Shown: positions 54,670 to 63,877 of the stretch, piece by piece
Numbering within the stretch: position 1 is the stretch's first letter
Layout of the letters: every line of letters begins with the position of its first letter
Source: JAMXLO01 sp963832895
GTDB lineage: Bacteria; Pseudomonadota; Alphaproteobacteria; Acetobacterales; Acetobacteraceae
DNA length: 64,000 nucleotides
Assembly (NCBI GenBank): GCA_963832895.1
Contig: CAWHVQ010000021.1
Location: forward strand, 62,001-126,000
Direction of reading: 5' to 3'
The notes under the pieces: model-generated
Database searches by the model: none
Seen by the model: only the letters and a program-made list of their open reading frames with translations
What the model was told of the DNA's origin: nothing
Translations under genes and position numbers: made by a program

Positions 54670-56661
54670 TTAAAGCAACGTCGCAACCGCCGCCGTGTCG
54701 CTCGGCGAAGCGACCACATCCTCCAACTGCGACGCCCCGCATGCGAGGAGAAATTGTGCGATCGCATCGAACTCGGCAGGACTGCGGGTGGCATCGTTGG
54801 CGTCGCCCGCTGGCACCCAGATCAGGGTCTCATATCGCGCCCGTGTAAGCAGGACACGGTAGGTGTTGATCTGATAGGCGATCGTGGCCTCCCCGCGCGG
54901 CTCTTGCCAGCGTGTTCCCGCGAACGTGCGTACGGTCCAAGCAGTATGGCGATCGCGACGGATCAGGTCATTGCCCCAACAGAGGCCGACGTGGTCGAGC
55001 TCCAGTCCCTGGCACGCGAATTGTGTCGCTGGCACTTCCAGCGCATCCGAGGCGCGAACATCCGGCCACCGACGAAGAAACCAATTCGCGACGGCGTCTG
55101 CATCAAGGTGCGGAAAATTCGGCGACAACCCATCCGCCACCAGCCGCCGCGCGCCAGCGCTGCACACGAGGCCGGCGCGCCGTGTGCCTCGCGCAAGCCG
55201 GCGCAATGCAGCGCGCATTGTGGGAAGCGAACGTGTCAGCAGGAATGGGACGCCACCGGCCGCGTCGGCCACCGCGGATGCGCGTGGTGCATCGCCGGCC
55301 AGCACAGCATCCACCCACGGTGCGGCCGCCACGGAGCGGATCGAGCGGACCGGCACGTCCAGATGCAGAGCGGCATCCAACTGCATCGCCGTGGGCTTAG
55401 TCTCGAACAGGCGCTGTCGCGGATCGGTGCCGCGCAGCACGCCGGGTGCCGCGCTCACGCCCCATACCGCGCGCTGAGCCAGCGCTTCGCCCCACGCCGC
55501 TAAACCTGCCTCTCCGGTGTTGATCTCCTGGCCATTGCCGACCAACGCAACGATAACTGCCCAATCGCGATGGCGCTGCATGATGTCGAGGAAGAGCGCT
55601 GCCTCGCTGGCGGTGCGGCCAAACTTCCGACGACCGAATGCGGCATCCCAGGCGCGCTGCGCTTCGTCAAAGACGATGACATGCTCGTGCGGTGGTTCCG
55701 ACCGGTCGATGTTGTCCCTGAGGAACCCCATGAGCGGCTGAATGGCGCTTTCGGTCTTCTGCCGCGCCATACGAAGGCTGCCCCCCTGTTCATGCGCATC
55801 GCGGGCGAGAGCCTCGCGCATGACATGCACCAGCGGCAGATTGCCGGTCAGAAACGCCGCGCCCGTAGTCGCGCCGAACACCACATTCAACCCACAGAGC
55901 GTTTTGCCGGCGCCAGGTATGCCGGTGACGAAAAGTATGACGTGGCACAGGTCAGCGTGTGCCGCCTCAACTGCTCGTCTGACCGTATCGGTGGTTCGGT
56001 GCAGATTGCCGACGTCGGCACGTGCGGCGGCTATTTCTGCGACGCCATGGCGATTGTACAGCATCGTGGCGGCTTCAACTATGGTCGGTACGGGGCGATA
56101 CGCCGCCGCTTCCCATGCCCGCGCATCGAGCGCGCGCGCCGTTCTCGGCAAACGCGCCACCACCTCCTGTATCAACGGCTCGAGGGTCGTCCTCGACGCC
56201 GCAAGCACCGGCGTCACGCCATGCCAGAGCAGCGGCCACTGGGGCGCAGAAGGGCGCGCCTCCGTCGCCACGAGGAGCGGCACGACGGGATGTGCACGGC
56301 TCTCCGCATGAAAGTCGAAGAGGTCGAGCGCGTAATCTTCGGTTTGCTGGCGATCGAGCGCGGTGATCGATGTGGCACCGACCTTGAATTCCAACACCAG
56401 TATCGCGTGCCCGGTCAGCAGGACGACATCGATCCGCCGTCCCAGGCGAAGCAGCGGATATTCAAAGAGGACGCGCCACGTGCCCGGGCAATTCCGCAGT
56501 GCCGTCCGCAGCAGCATGAGCTGCTGGCGCCATGCGTGAAGCTGCGTGGCGCGATTGAGGTAGTGCGTTTCGACGAGACGCACGGCGAGGCGTTGCACGA
56601 TCGTCTCCGACTCGCCTGCCAGCAATTCGGCAATATCGCCGGACCACCAGGCATTCGCCAT
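54670..56661 (-). CDS. PD-(D/E)XK nuclease fused to DUF2075 SF1-type helicase
   Basis: A 663-residue protein. The N-terminal nuclease-like domain shows E67 and D78 (EYPLLRLGRRIDVV), E91-x-K93 (LVLEFK) and a downstream Q-x4-Y (QQTEDY). The helicase (DUF2075, Schlafen-group-3-like) starts near 240: Walker A GIPGAGKT (247-254), DEAQ (332-335), the motif III-like VGNGQEIN, FACQGLELDHVGLCWG and motif VI YRVLLTRAR. Members appear as lone genes and in restriction/defence regions. No partner gene is adjacent; it overlaps nothing and is followed by a spacer. Confidence 0.85.
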   Translation of the reverse strand: MANAWWSGDIAELLAGESETIVQRLAVRLVETHYLNRATQLHAWRQQLMLLRTALRNCPGTWRVLFEYPLLRLGRRIDVVLLTGHAILVLEFKVGATSITALDRQQTEDYALDLFDFHAESRAHPVVPLLVATEARPSAPQWPLLWHGVTPVLAASRTTLEPLIQEVVARLPRTARALDARAWEAAAYRPVPTIVEAATMLYNRHGVAEIAAARADVGNLHRTTDTVRRAVEAAHADLCHVILFVTGIPGAGKTLCGLNVVFGATTGAAFLTGNLPLVHVMREALARDAHEQGGSLRMARQKTESAIQPLMGFLRDNIDRSEPPHEHVIVFDEAQRAWDAAFGRRKFGRTASEAALFLDIMQRHRDWAVIVALVGNGQEINTGEAGLAAWGEALAQRAVWGVSAAPGVLRGTDPRQRLFETKPTAMQLDAALHLDVPVRSIRSVAAAPWVDAVLAGDAPRASAVADAAGGVPFLLTRSLPTMRAALRRLARGTRRAGLVCSAGARRLVADGLSPNFPHLDADAVANWFLRRWPDVRASDALEVPATQFACQGLELDHVGLCWGNDLIRRDRHTAWTVRTFAGTRWQEPRGEATIAYQINTYRVLLTRARYETLIWVPAGDANDATRSPAEFDAIAQFLLACGASQLEDVVASPSDTAAVATLL

Positions 56662-56669
56662 GCCAGCGG

Positions 56670-57833
56670 TCAGTCGGGCTCGGAATCCTTGCGGAACGGC
56701 GACTGCTCCGCCAGATGCGCCATCTCGGCACGGATGCCGCGACGTTCATCGTCGAGAAAATTGCCGATCGCGCGCCGCAATCCGGAATGCGCGATCCAGT
56801 GCGCTGAGTACGTCGGTTGTGGCAGATAGCCGCGCTGGATCTTATGGCGCCCCTGCGCGCCTGCCTCCACGCGCTGCAGGCCGTGTTCGATCGCCCAATC
56901 GATCGCTCGGTAATAGCAGAGCTCGAAATGCAAAAACGGCCAGTCGCCACGACAGCCCCAGTTGCGGCCGTACAGCGCCTCGCTGCCGGCGAGGTTCAGA
57001 GCGCCGGCCACCGGCTTGCCGGCATTCTCCGCCATCATCAGCACCACGCGTTCGCCGAGCCGCTGGCCGAGCAGCGAAAAGAACGAACGGGACAGATAGG
57101 CCGAACCCCATTTGCGATCCACCGTCGAGCGGTAGAAGCGATAGAACGCGTCCCAATGCGCCTCGGTGATGTCGGCGCCGCTCAGCGCACGGAAAGTCAG
57201 GCCGGCGGCATTTGCGTCGCGTCGCTCGCGCCTCAGCACCTTGCGCTTACGCGACGACAATGTGCCCAGGAAGTCGTCGAAGCTCGAGTAGCCGGCGTTC
57301 TCCCAATGGAACTGCATGCCGAGACGCTGCAGCCAGCCTGCCTCGCCAAGCTGCTGCCATTCGGGTTCCGTGCAGAACGTGACGTGCACCGACGACAGGT
57401 CGAGCGAGCGACACGCCTGTTCCAGTGCCGATGCCAGCGCGGCCACGGGCACGCCGGCATCCGGATGGCGCAGCAGTCGGGGCCCCGGCGCGGGGCTGAA
57501 GGGGGCGGCGACCTGGAGCTTCGGATAGTAGTCGCCCCCGGCGCGTTCCAGTGCGTGCGCCCAGCCATGGTCGAACACGTATTCACCGTAACTGTGGGAC
57601 TTGGCGTACATCGGTGCCACTGCCACGAGCTGCCCCGCCTCGCCGCGCAGCACCGCATGCTGCGGCAGCCAGCCGGTGCGCGCGTTGGCCGAGCCGCTGT
57701 CCTCCATCGCGCTCAGGAAGGCGTGGCTGACAAACGGATTGCCATCTCCGGCGCAGGCGTCCCACTCGGCTGCGGGAACGTCGGCAATCTTCTGGTGCAA
57801 CGTCAGGGTCAGCGTGGCGGAACCGTCGGGCAT
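56670..57833 (-). CDS. FemAB-like/GNAT-fold protein (DUF482)
   Basis: A 387-residue protein of the PF04339 family: NPFVSHAFLSAMEDSG, the PMYAKSHSYGEYVFDHGWAHA block, FHWENAGYSSFDDFLGTLSSRKRKVLRRERR, and RNWGCRGDWPFLHFELCYYRAIDWAIEHGLQRVEAGAQGRHKIQRGYLP. Two GNAT-like folds are expected. The function in bacteria is not established; peptidoglycan or lipid-linked aminoacyl transfer is suggested from the fold. It lies 10 bp after the RidA gene, and the nuclease-helicase follows 8 bp later. Confidence 0.87.
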   Translation of the reverse strand: MPDGSATLTLTLHQKIADVPAAEWDACAGDGNPFVSHAFLSAMEDSGSANARTGWLPQHAVLRGEAGQLVAVAPMYAKSHSYGEYVFDHGWAHALERAGGDYYPKLQVAAPFSPAPGPRLLRHPDAGVPVAALASALEQACRSLDLSSVHVTFCTEPEWQQLGEAGWLQRLGMQFHWENAGYSSFDDFLGTLSSRKRKVLRRERRDANAAGLTFRALSGADITEAHWDAFYRFYRSTVDRKWGSAYLSRSFFSLLGQRLGERVVLMMAENAGKPVAGALNLAGSEALYGRNWGCRGDWPFLHFELCYYRAIDWAIEHGLQRVEAGAQGRHKIQRGYLPQPTYSAHWIAHSGLRRAIGNFLDDERRGIRAEMAHLAEQSPFRKDSEPD

Positions 57834-57843
57834 GAGGGACAGC

Positions 57844-58311
57844 CTAACTGATCTCGAACATCCCCTCCACTTCTACTGCGGCATCGGCGGGCAGCGCCGG
57901 CACGCCGATCGTGGTGCGGGCATGGCGGCCGGCCTCGCCGAATGCCGCCACGGCGAGATCAGAGGCTCCGTTCATCACCTGGGCATGCTGGGAGAATTCC
58001 GGCGGCGAGGCGATGAAGCCGCCCAGCCGCACTACCCGTCTGACGCGGTCCAGATCACCGCCACAGGCAGCCTTCAGATGCACCAACACGTTGATGAAGC
58101 AGAGCCGCGCTGCCTCCTTGCCACGGTCGATCGAGAGACCGGCACCGACCTTGCCGGTGATCGCGATCCTGCCGTCCACCGCGGGCACCTGGCCGGAAAC
58201 GACCACGAGATTGCCCGTGACGGCGTACGGGACGTAGTTGGCGATCGGCGGCATCGGGCTCGGCAAGGCGATGCCAAGTTCCGCCAGCTTCATTTCGATC
58301 CGGCCGGCCAT
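57844..58311 (-). CDS. RidA/YjgF-family protein
   Basis: A 155-residue protein of the longer RidA subgroup (PF14588). Features: MKLAELGIALPSPMPPIANYVPYAVTGNLVVVSGQVP, RLCFINVLVHLKAACGGDLDRVRRVVRLGGFIAS and TIGVPALPADAAVEVEGMFEI. RidA deaminates reactive imines; this subgroup lacks the exact active-site Arg of canonical RidA, so its activity is uncertain. Start at 58311 or 58293. Confidence 0.88.
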   Translation of the reverse strand: MAGRIEMKLAELGIALPSPMPPIANYVPYAVTGNLVVVSGQVPAVDGRIAITGKVGAGLSIDRGKEAARLCFINVLVHLKAACGGDLDRVRRVVRLGGFIASPPEFSQHAQVMNGASDLAVAAFGEAGRHARTTIGVPALPADAAVEVEGMFEIS

Positions 58312-58494
58312 TGCACGGTTCCTTCGGTCTGTGGGCCGATTGCAGCAGGCGACGCGTCGAGATGCAAACCTTTAGCCGGTACTTTCCGGTGGTTCAGCCG
58401 ATGTTAACCCTGACCTGATCATCGTTCGGCGGGCCGTTTGGCGGCATCGCTGCGTCAGGCGACCAGGCGAAACGCGCCCAGGGGAGCCCGATAC

Positions 58495-59829
58495 GTGAGT
58501 TTGACATTGAACCTCTCGGAACGTCTGGCAGCCATGAACATCGATGCGGCGACCCGAGCTTGCCTGCGTGAGCTCCGGCCGCTGATCGCCGAACACATCG
58601 ATGCCGCGATCGACAACGCATTCGACCAGATACTGCGGTTCCCCGAGGTGCAGCGGATCTACGGTGGCATCTCGCTGGACGAAGCCAAGCGGGCACAGCG
58701 GCAGCACTGGCTGGACGATATCTTCGCAGCCACGTTTACCGAGGCGCAGCTCGCCAATTCTGTCGCAATGGTCGAAGGGCGCCAACGTTCCGGTCTGGCA
58801 ATGCGATGGTATTTTGTCTTCTGGGCCGTCATATTCGTCCGCCTGCTCGCGGCGATAGCCCAGGCCTCCCACAGGCGTCCGGAACGCCTGCAGGCGCAGC
58901 TCGCCGCAACCGCCAGGGCGATCCTATTCGATATTGAGATATTCGCCGCAGTCTACACGCATGCAGCCGAGAGTGCGGCGGCGACCGAACTCAACCAGCA
59001 TGCCCAAGGGTTCGAGCGTGAGGTGTCGGGCCTCGTCAAGTCGGTGGCGGCATCCGTGATGCAGTTGCACGAGACCGCCCGGTTGATGTCGTCGGCCGCC
59101 GCGCAGACCACTGGCCAGGCAAGGACGGCACTCGATGCCGGTGCGGAGACCGCCAGTAATGCCGACGCGGTGGGGATGACGACCGAGCAGTTGACCGAGT
59201 CAATTCAGGAGATCGGCCATCGGGTCGCGCAGTCCACCAAGGTCGCCGGAACCGCGGTCGAGGAGGCGCAGCGGACCGATGCACTTGTCCGTGGTCTCGT
59301 GGAAGCAGGGAGCCGCATCGGCGATGTCGTCAAACTAATCAAGGATATCGCCAGCCAGACCAACCTGCTCGCGCTGAACGCGACAATCGAGGCGGCGCGT
59401 GCCGGCGAGGCGGGCAAGGGATTTGCCGTCGTCGCCGGCGAGGTGAAGAATCTGGCCACCCAGACCGGCAAGGCGACCGACGAGATCGCCGCGCAGATCG
59501 TTGCGGTGCAGAACGCAACCAGAGATGCCGTCAATGCCATTCAGGGCATCAGCGCCACCATCGGTCAGATCAGCGAGATCTCATCGGCCATCGCCGCAGC
59601 GGTTGAGCAACAGCGCACAGCGACACAGCAAATCGTCGAGAAGGTGCACGAGGTCACCCGCAGCAGCGGCGTCGCCAACCGCAGCATGGCAGCGGTAACC
59701 GGCTCGGCTGAGCAGACCGGCAATGCGGCCGCTCAGGTGGTGACCGGAATGGAGGGTCTGACCCACGAAGCCGACCGGCTCAGTCTCCAGGTGGATGAGT
59801 TCGTAGCGAAGATCCGGCGCACCGGCTGA
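58495..59829 (+). CDS. Globin-coupled-type chemoreceptor lacking the proximal histidine
   Basis: A 444-residue soluble MCP with GTG start (GGGGAG upstream). Residues 1-165 match the globin of globin-coupled sensors (ELRPLIAEHIDAAIDNAFDQIL, VQRIYGG, KRAQRQHWLDDIF). The F-helix segment normally reads H-x-R-x-G-L...WY; here it is R96-Q-R-S-G-L-AMRWY, so the haem-binding His is Arg. The rest is the signalling coiled coil with DIASQTNLLALNATIEAARAGEAGKGFAVVA. No transmembrane helix. A non-haem globin sensor is likely (inference). Confidence 0.85.
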   Translation: MSLTLNLSERLAAMNIDAATRACLRELRPLIAEHIDAAIDNAFDQILRFPEVQRIYGGISLDEAKRAQRQHWLDDIFAATFTEAQLANSVAMVEGRQRSGLAMRWYFVFWAVIFVRLLAAIAQASHRRPERLQAQLAATARAILFDIEIFAAVYTHAAESAAATELNQHAQGFEREVSGLVKSVAASVMQLHETARLMSSAAAQTTGQARTALDAGAETASNADAVGMTTEQLTESIQEIGHRVAQSTKVAGTAVEEAQRTDALVRGLVEAGSRIGDVVKLIKDIASQTNLLALNATIEAARAGEAGKGFAVVAGEVKNLATQTGKATDEIAAQIVAVQNATRDAVNAIQGISATIGQISEISSAIAAAVEQQRTATQQIVEKVHEVTRSSGVANRSMAAVTGSAEQTGNAAAQVVTGMEGLTHEADRLSLQVDEFVAKIRRTG

Positions 59830-59851
59830 CACGCCGCCACGGCGGCGATCT

Positions 59852-61354
59852 CTACCTGGAGATTACTTTGAATCCTCGCCTGCGCGCGCGCGGCGATTCG
59901 GCCGGCAACTCGAGCGGCAGCAACGGCGCATGGTCGCGGCTGCCATTGCCAACAGTATCGGCTTCTTCCTGCTCGGCTTCCGGTATATCGCGCCGCCCAA
60001 GGTAATTCGCGGCGAGGTGGCGGAACGTGTAGTCGAGCAGCGACGTGGCATGCGCCACTGCGGGATCGCCTTCCACAGCTCCAGCCGGACCGAACCGCGT
60101 GAAGGTGAACGCCTCGACATATGCCTCCAGCGGGACGCCATGTTGCAACCCAAGGCTCACGGCGATGGCGAAGTTGTCCATCAACCCGCGGAACGCCGCG
60201 CCCTCCTTGTGGAGCGCTATGAAGACCTCGCCGAGGGTGCCATCTTCATATTCGCCGGTGCGCAGGTACACTCGGTGGCCACCCACCGCGGCCTTCTGCG
60301 TGTAGCCGGCTCTTCGCGCCGGCAGCTCCCACCGACGCGCCGTATGCGAGGGATGGGGCACCGGCTCGGGACGTGCCGGCATGACATGGAGGAACGGCGC
60401 CACCGCGTCATGCATCGCAGTGTATGCGGTGGCGTGTGGCACGGGAAGCGGATCGCCGCCGGCGAGCGCTTCGGCAAGCGCGGTCTCGGCAGTGACGCCA
60501 GTTGCTGCCAGCCAGGCTCGGGCGGTACGGCTGAGACCGCCTGTTGCGGCAAGCGGCGAAAAGGCCGGGGCGATGCCACCGGTTTCGACGCCGAGCAACG
60601 CATCAGCGGGACCGGGATCGGCAATTTCTGTCAGCGTTGTGTGCCGCAGACCCTCGACGGCGGCAGCCGACTGGCGGGCGGCGAGGGCCGCTTCGGCCAG
60701 CCCCGGCAACGGCGTTTCGTCAGGTGCAGCTGGCCAGTCCGGCACTGCCGGCGCCACGTTGCCGAACAGGCGCGCCAGCGCACCGGACGCTGCCTCGGCC
60801 CGGCCGCGCAGAATAGCGGCGAGGGCGCGGGCGATCGCCAGTGACGCATCCGAACCATATTCGATACCGAGCAAAGCCAGCAGGCCGGCTAGCTCTGTTA
60901 CACCGACAGCGAGCCGGGGCGCAGCGGGTGCTGCCAGCGTCAACGTCGTCACCGCTGTCTCGATCGCCTCGACAAAGGCGGCCGTGTCGAAGCCAGCGTC
61001 AGAGTCGTGGAACGAGGCGAGGTTCAGCACGAACCCCGGCACCGCCGCGTCGCGCCCTTGCCATATTGGCATGGACGGTGAGCCGTGACGCAGCAGGAGC
61101 ATGCGGTGCAGGCGCTCGGACAGCGGCATTTCCAGCCCAGCGCGCAGTGCCCTCTCGGCGATCGGGCGGATCCAGGCATCTGCGGCGATGGCCAGCATAA
61201 CCGGCTGCCCGCCCGGTACGAGTGCGGCCAAAGCTGCCGCTGCCGCGTCATCCCAGGCGGCCGGCAGCGTCACCAGTCGCGGCGGGGCGTCAGGATCCGC
61301 CCCCACCGTCACGCGCCGCATTCGAACGCCCTGCCATGCCCGGGTAGCCTTCAT
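59852..61354 (-). CDS. Shrunken NrdJ-like protein with TSCPD domain
   Basis: A 500-residue protein. Residues about 355-465 match the C-terminus of B12-dependent ribonucleotide reductase (NrdJ): GYTQKAAVGGHRVYLRTGEYEDGTLGEVFI, HKEGAAFRGLMDNFAIAVSLGLQHGVPLEAYVEAFTFTRFGPAGAVEG. The N-terminal half keeps scattered RNR-barrel features (NLASFHD, VGVTELAGLLALLGIEYGSDAS) but not the catalytic cysteines. Full NrdJ is over 1100 residues, so this is a reduced paralogue of unknown role. Confidence 0.8.
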   Translation of the reverse strand: MKATRAWQGVRMRRVTVGADPDAPPRLVTLPAAWDDAAAAALAALVPGGQPVMLAIAADAWIRPIAERALRAGLEMPLSERLHRMLLLRHGSPSMPIWQGRDAAVPGFVLNLASFHDSDAGFDTAAFVEAIETAVTTLTLAAPAAPRLAVGVTELAGLLALLGIEYGSDASLAIARALAAILRGRAEAASGALARLFGNVAPAVPDWPAAPDETPLPGLAEAALAARQSAAAVEGLRHTTLTEIADPGPADALLGVETGGIAPAFSPLAATGGLSRTARAWLAATGVTAETALAEALAGGDPLPVPHATAYTAMHDAVAPFLHVMPARPEPVPHPSHTARRWELPARRAGYTQKAAVGGHRVYLRTGEYEDGTLGEVFIALHKEGAAFRGLMDNFAIAVSLGLQHGVPLEAYVEAFTFTRFGPAGAVEGDPAVAHATSLLDYTFRHLAANYLGRRDIPEAEQEEADTVGNGSRDHAPLLPLELPAESPRARRRGFKVISR

Positions 61355-61483
61355 GCCTGCATGCTAAGCGGGCCGCGCCGACTCGGAAAGCGCATTTTGG
61401 GGCTATTGCGGCATCAGACCACAAAATCCTGTGGATGATCCATCGGGTGGACCAGACTCCAGGAGCTTCGTATACCCTGTGGC

Positions 61484-61837
61484 ATGAACCTCGGTACCTG
61501 GCTGTTCACCTTGCTGAAGGGCAGGCGCATTGGCGCCGATGCGGACGGCAACGTGTACTATGAGGAGCGGCGCCCACGCGCCGGCTACCGCGTGCGACGC
61601 TGGGTTATCTATGCGGGCGCTCCCGAGGCGTCGCGCGTGCCTCCCGAGTGGCATGCCTGGCTGCACTACACCACGGACGCACCATTGGTTGAGCGGGCGC
61701 GGCGGCCGTGGGAGAAGCCGCATTTGCCGAACGCGACCGGGACGCCCGAAGGGTATCGGCCTCCGGGTCACGACTACCGGGGCGGTGCGCGGCCACGCGC
61801 GACCGGGGATTACGAAGCCTGGACCCCCGGCAACTGA
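61484..61837 (+). CDS. NDUFA12-family complex I accessory subunit
   Basis: A 117-residue homologue of the NDUFA12/B17.2 subunit of NADH:ubiquinone oxidoreductase, a supernumerary subunit kept in alphaproteobacteria. Core pattern: GRRIGADADGNVYYEERRP, RRWVIYAGAPEASRVPPEWHAWLHYT and ending W-x-P. It is followed by mlaD 8 bp later, a conserved gene order in this lineage. Confidence 0.93.
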   Translation: MNLGTWLFTLLKGRRIGADADGNVYYEERRPRAGYRVRRWVIYAGAPEASRVPPEWHAWLHYTTDAPLVERARRPWEKPHLPNATGTPEGYRPPGHDYRGGARPRATGDYEAWTPGN

Positions 61838-61845
61838 GGCCACAG

Positions 61846-62334
61846 GTGCATCGTCGCAGTATCGCCGAGGTGTTGACGGGAGCCGTGGTCTTGCTGGTGG
61901 CGGCCGGCTTTCTAGGCTACGCAGTCGCCCATTCCGGACGCACGACGACCTCCGGCTACACCCTCTACGCGAAGTTCGACCACATCGACGGCCTCGGCGT
62001 GGGCGCCGACGTGCGGATGGCCGGCGTCAAAGTCGGCAGTGTCGAGCAGGAAAGGATCGATCCGCAGAGTTTTCAGGCGGTGGTGTCGCTGTCGGTGCGT
62101 GACGACATCAAGCTGCCAAAGGATAGCGCCGCGATCATCTCAAGCGAGAGCCTGCTCGGCGGGAAGTACCTTTCGCTACAGCCGGGAGGCGCTGAGACGG
62201 TGTTGCAGCCGGGGCAGACAATCACCATTACCCAGGGGTCGATCAGCCTCGAGGATTTACTGGGCAAGTTCATCTTCAGCATGACGAATACGCAGAAGAG
62301 TGGCGAGACCCAGCCCGGAGCACAGAAGCCATGA
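61846..62334 (+). CDS. mlaD: Outer-membrane lipid asymmetry protein MlaD
   Basis: A 162-residue MCE-domain protein. GTG start at 61846 (GAGG upstream) gives one membrane anchor (VLTGAVVLLVAAGFLGYAVA) and a periplasmic MCE domain (YTLYAKFDHIDGLGVGADVRMAGVKVGSV, ISSESLLGGKYLSLQPGG). It binds phospholipid in the MlaFEDB transporter, here with the other subunits elsewhere. Stop overlaps the next ATG (ATGA). Confidence 0.92.
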   Translation: MHRRSIAEVLTGAVVLLVAAGFLGYAVAHSGRTTTSGYTLYAKFDHIDGLGVGADVRMAGVKVGSVEQERIDPQSFQAVVSLSVRDDIKLPKDSAAIISSESLLGGKYLSLQPGGAETVLQPGQTITITQGSISLEDLLGKFIFSMTNTQKSGETQPGAQKP

Positions 62335-62552
62335 TTCCGCCGCCTCCCACCGTCTGGCCACAATCCGACGGCGCCGCGGTTTCCTGTCGTGAGAAGCTGC
62401 GTATGCTCGCTGAGAACCACGCCGAACTGGCGCAGGCGTTGCAGGATGCGTTTGAAGACGCGGTCCTGATGGGCGTGGACGAACAGGCGATGCGTCAGGT
62501 CCTGTCCGGTATGGTCGAAGGCCTGGAATCACCAAAGCACTCCGGTCGATGA
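62331..62552 (+). CDS. Small conserved helical protein, unknown
   Basis: 73 residues starting on the mlaD stop (ATGA) and itself overlapping the DUF2155 gene by 4 bp. Helical core CREKLRMLAENHAELAQALQDAFEDAVLMGV. Tight overlaps on both sides support that it is real. Function unknown. Confidence 0.7.
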   Translation: MIPPPPTVWPQSDGAAVSCREKLRMLAENHAELAQALQDAFEDAVLMGVDEQAMRQVLSGMVEGLESPKHSGR

Positions 62553-63133
62553 GTCTTGTCCTCGACGAATGGATTGCAAAGGTGCCGCCTTTGCTGGGGG
62601 TCCAGGGGGCAAAGCCCACTGGCGGGCACCAGGGCGGAGCCGTGGCGTTCCTCGCCCTCACACTTCTCGCGTCGCCGGCGCTGGCGCAGCCGATGACGCC
62701 GATAACCGCCACACCGCTACTGCCCCCCTCGGTCCAACAACAAACGCAAGCGCCGCCTGTGATGCAGCCGCCGGCGGATCAGGTGCCCGCGCCGGCGCAG
62801 GAAGCGCTGCCGAGCGCGCCGCAGCCCATGCGACTGGTGTGGGTGCCGCAGGGCACTGCCCAACTGCAGGTGCTCGACAAAGTGAATGCGCAGAATTCGG
62901 TGCTGACTGTGAAGGTCGGGCAGGAGGCGCAGTTCGGCTCGCTCAACATCCAGGTTCGGGCCTGCGACACTCATCCGCCCGATCAGCCGCAGGACTCGGC
63001 GGCCTATCTGACGATCACCGACAGCCACGCCGACGCGCCCGGGTTCCACGGCTGGATGCTGGCGAACGCCCCATCGCTGTCCATGTTGGAGCACCCGGTC
63101 TACGACGTGCGTGTCGTAGGCTGCAAAGCTTAG
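62549..63133 (+). CDS. DUF2155 periplasmic protein
   Basis: A 194-residue exported protein. A hydrophobic leader ends near VAFLALTLLASPALA, then a Pro/Gln-rich linker (about 48-92) and the DUF2155 domain: LQVLDKVNAQNSVLTVKVGQEAQFGSLNIQVRAC and PGFHGWMLANAPSLSMLEHPVYDVRVVGC. Two conserved cysteines may pair. DUF2155 genes are usually near complex I assembly or mla genes. No function established. Confidence 0.88.
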   Translation: MSLVLDEWIAKVPPLLGVQGAKPTGGHQGGAVAFLALTLLASPALAQPMTPITATPLLPPSVQQQTQAPPVMQPPADQVPAPAQEALPSAPQPMRLVWVPQGTAQLQVLDKVNAQNSVLTVKVGQEAQFGSLNIQVRACDTHPPDQPQDSAAYLTITDSHADAPGFHGWMLANAPSLSMLEHPVYDVRVVGCKA

Positions 63134-63136
63134 CCG

Positions 63137-63877
63137 ATGGTCGCGCTCCTGCCGCCGCTCGATCGGGCGGCTCTGTTGCTCGACCTGGATGGAACGCTGC
63201 TGGATATCGCGCCGCGGCCCGATGCCGTCGTGGTGCCATCGGGACTGCCGGAGGTATTGCGCGCATTGCGGCAGCTGCTGGGCGACGCCGTTGCCGTGGT
63301 TACTGGCCGGCCCGTCGAGACGGTCGATGCGCTGCTCGGTGATGCGGTATTCGCGGTGGCCGGAGAACATGGCGGCGCGATCCGCCACCGGCCGGGCCAG
63401 GCGGTGGAACGTTCGCCACTGCCGTCACCGCCCGGCGACTGGCTTGTCGAGGCGGAACGTTTGGCCGAGCGACATCCCGGCGCATTGCTGGAACACAAGG
63501 CGCGCGGTTTCGCGTTGCATTACCGGGCCGTACCCGCCGCTGGCCTGGCGCTTCGAGAAGCTCTTGAGTGTCTGCTGGCGGGCTCCTCGGAATTTGAGCT
63601 GCTGCCCGCGCACATGCTGTGGGAGGTGCGGCCACGCGGCGCCGACAAAGGCAAGGCGGTGAAGGGGCTGATGGATCGTGCGCCATTTCTCGACCGGCTG
63701 CCGGTGTTCGTCGGCGACGATGTGACCGACGAGGACGGTTTCGCCGTGGCAAAGGCGATGGGGGGCATGGGGCTTCGCGTGCAGGACGCCTTCGTCGACG
63801 CGGCCGGTGTGCGCACTTGGCTACAGGCGATTGCGCTGGACGGAGATTGGCCCAAGGACACCTCTCCCATCCGGTAG
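63137..63877 (+). CDS. otsB: Trehalose-6-phosphate phosphatase
   Basis: A 246-residue HAD phosphatase. Nucleophile Asp in LLLDLDGTLLDIAP, TGRPVETVDALL, KARGFALHYR, the GADKGKAVKGLM lysine region and VGDDVTDEDGF complete the family set. It removes phosphate from trehalose-6-phosphate for osmoprotection. No otsA is visible in the 120 bases left before the window edge. It follows DUF2155 by 3 bp. Confidence 0.92.
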   Translation: MVALLPPLDRAALLLDLDGTLLDIAPRPDAVVVPSGLPEVLRALRQLLGDAVAVVTGRPVETVDALLGDAVFAVAGEHGGAIRHRPGQAVERSPLPSPPGDWLVEAERLAERHPGALLEHKARGFALHYRAVPAAGLALREALECLLAGSSEFELLPAHMLWEVRPRGADKGKAVKGLMDRAPFLDRLPVFVGDDVTDEDGFAVAKAMGGMGLRVQDAFVDAAGVRTWLQAIALDGDWPKDTSPIR

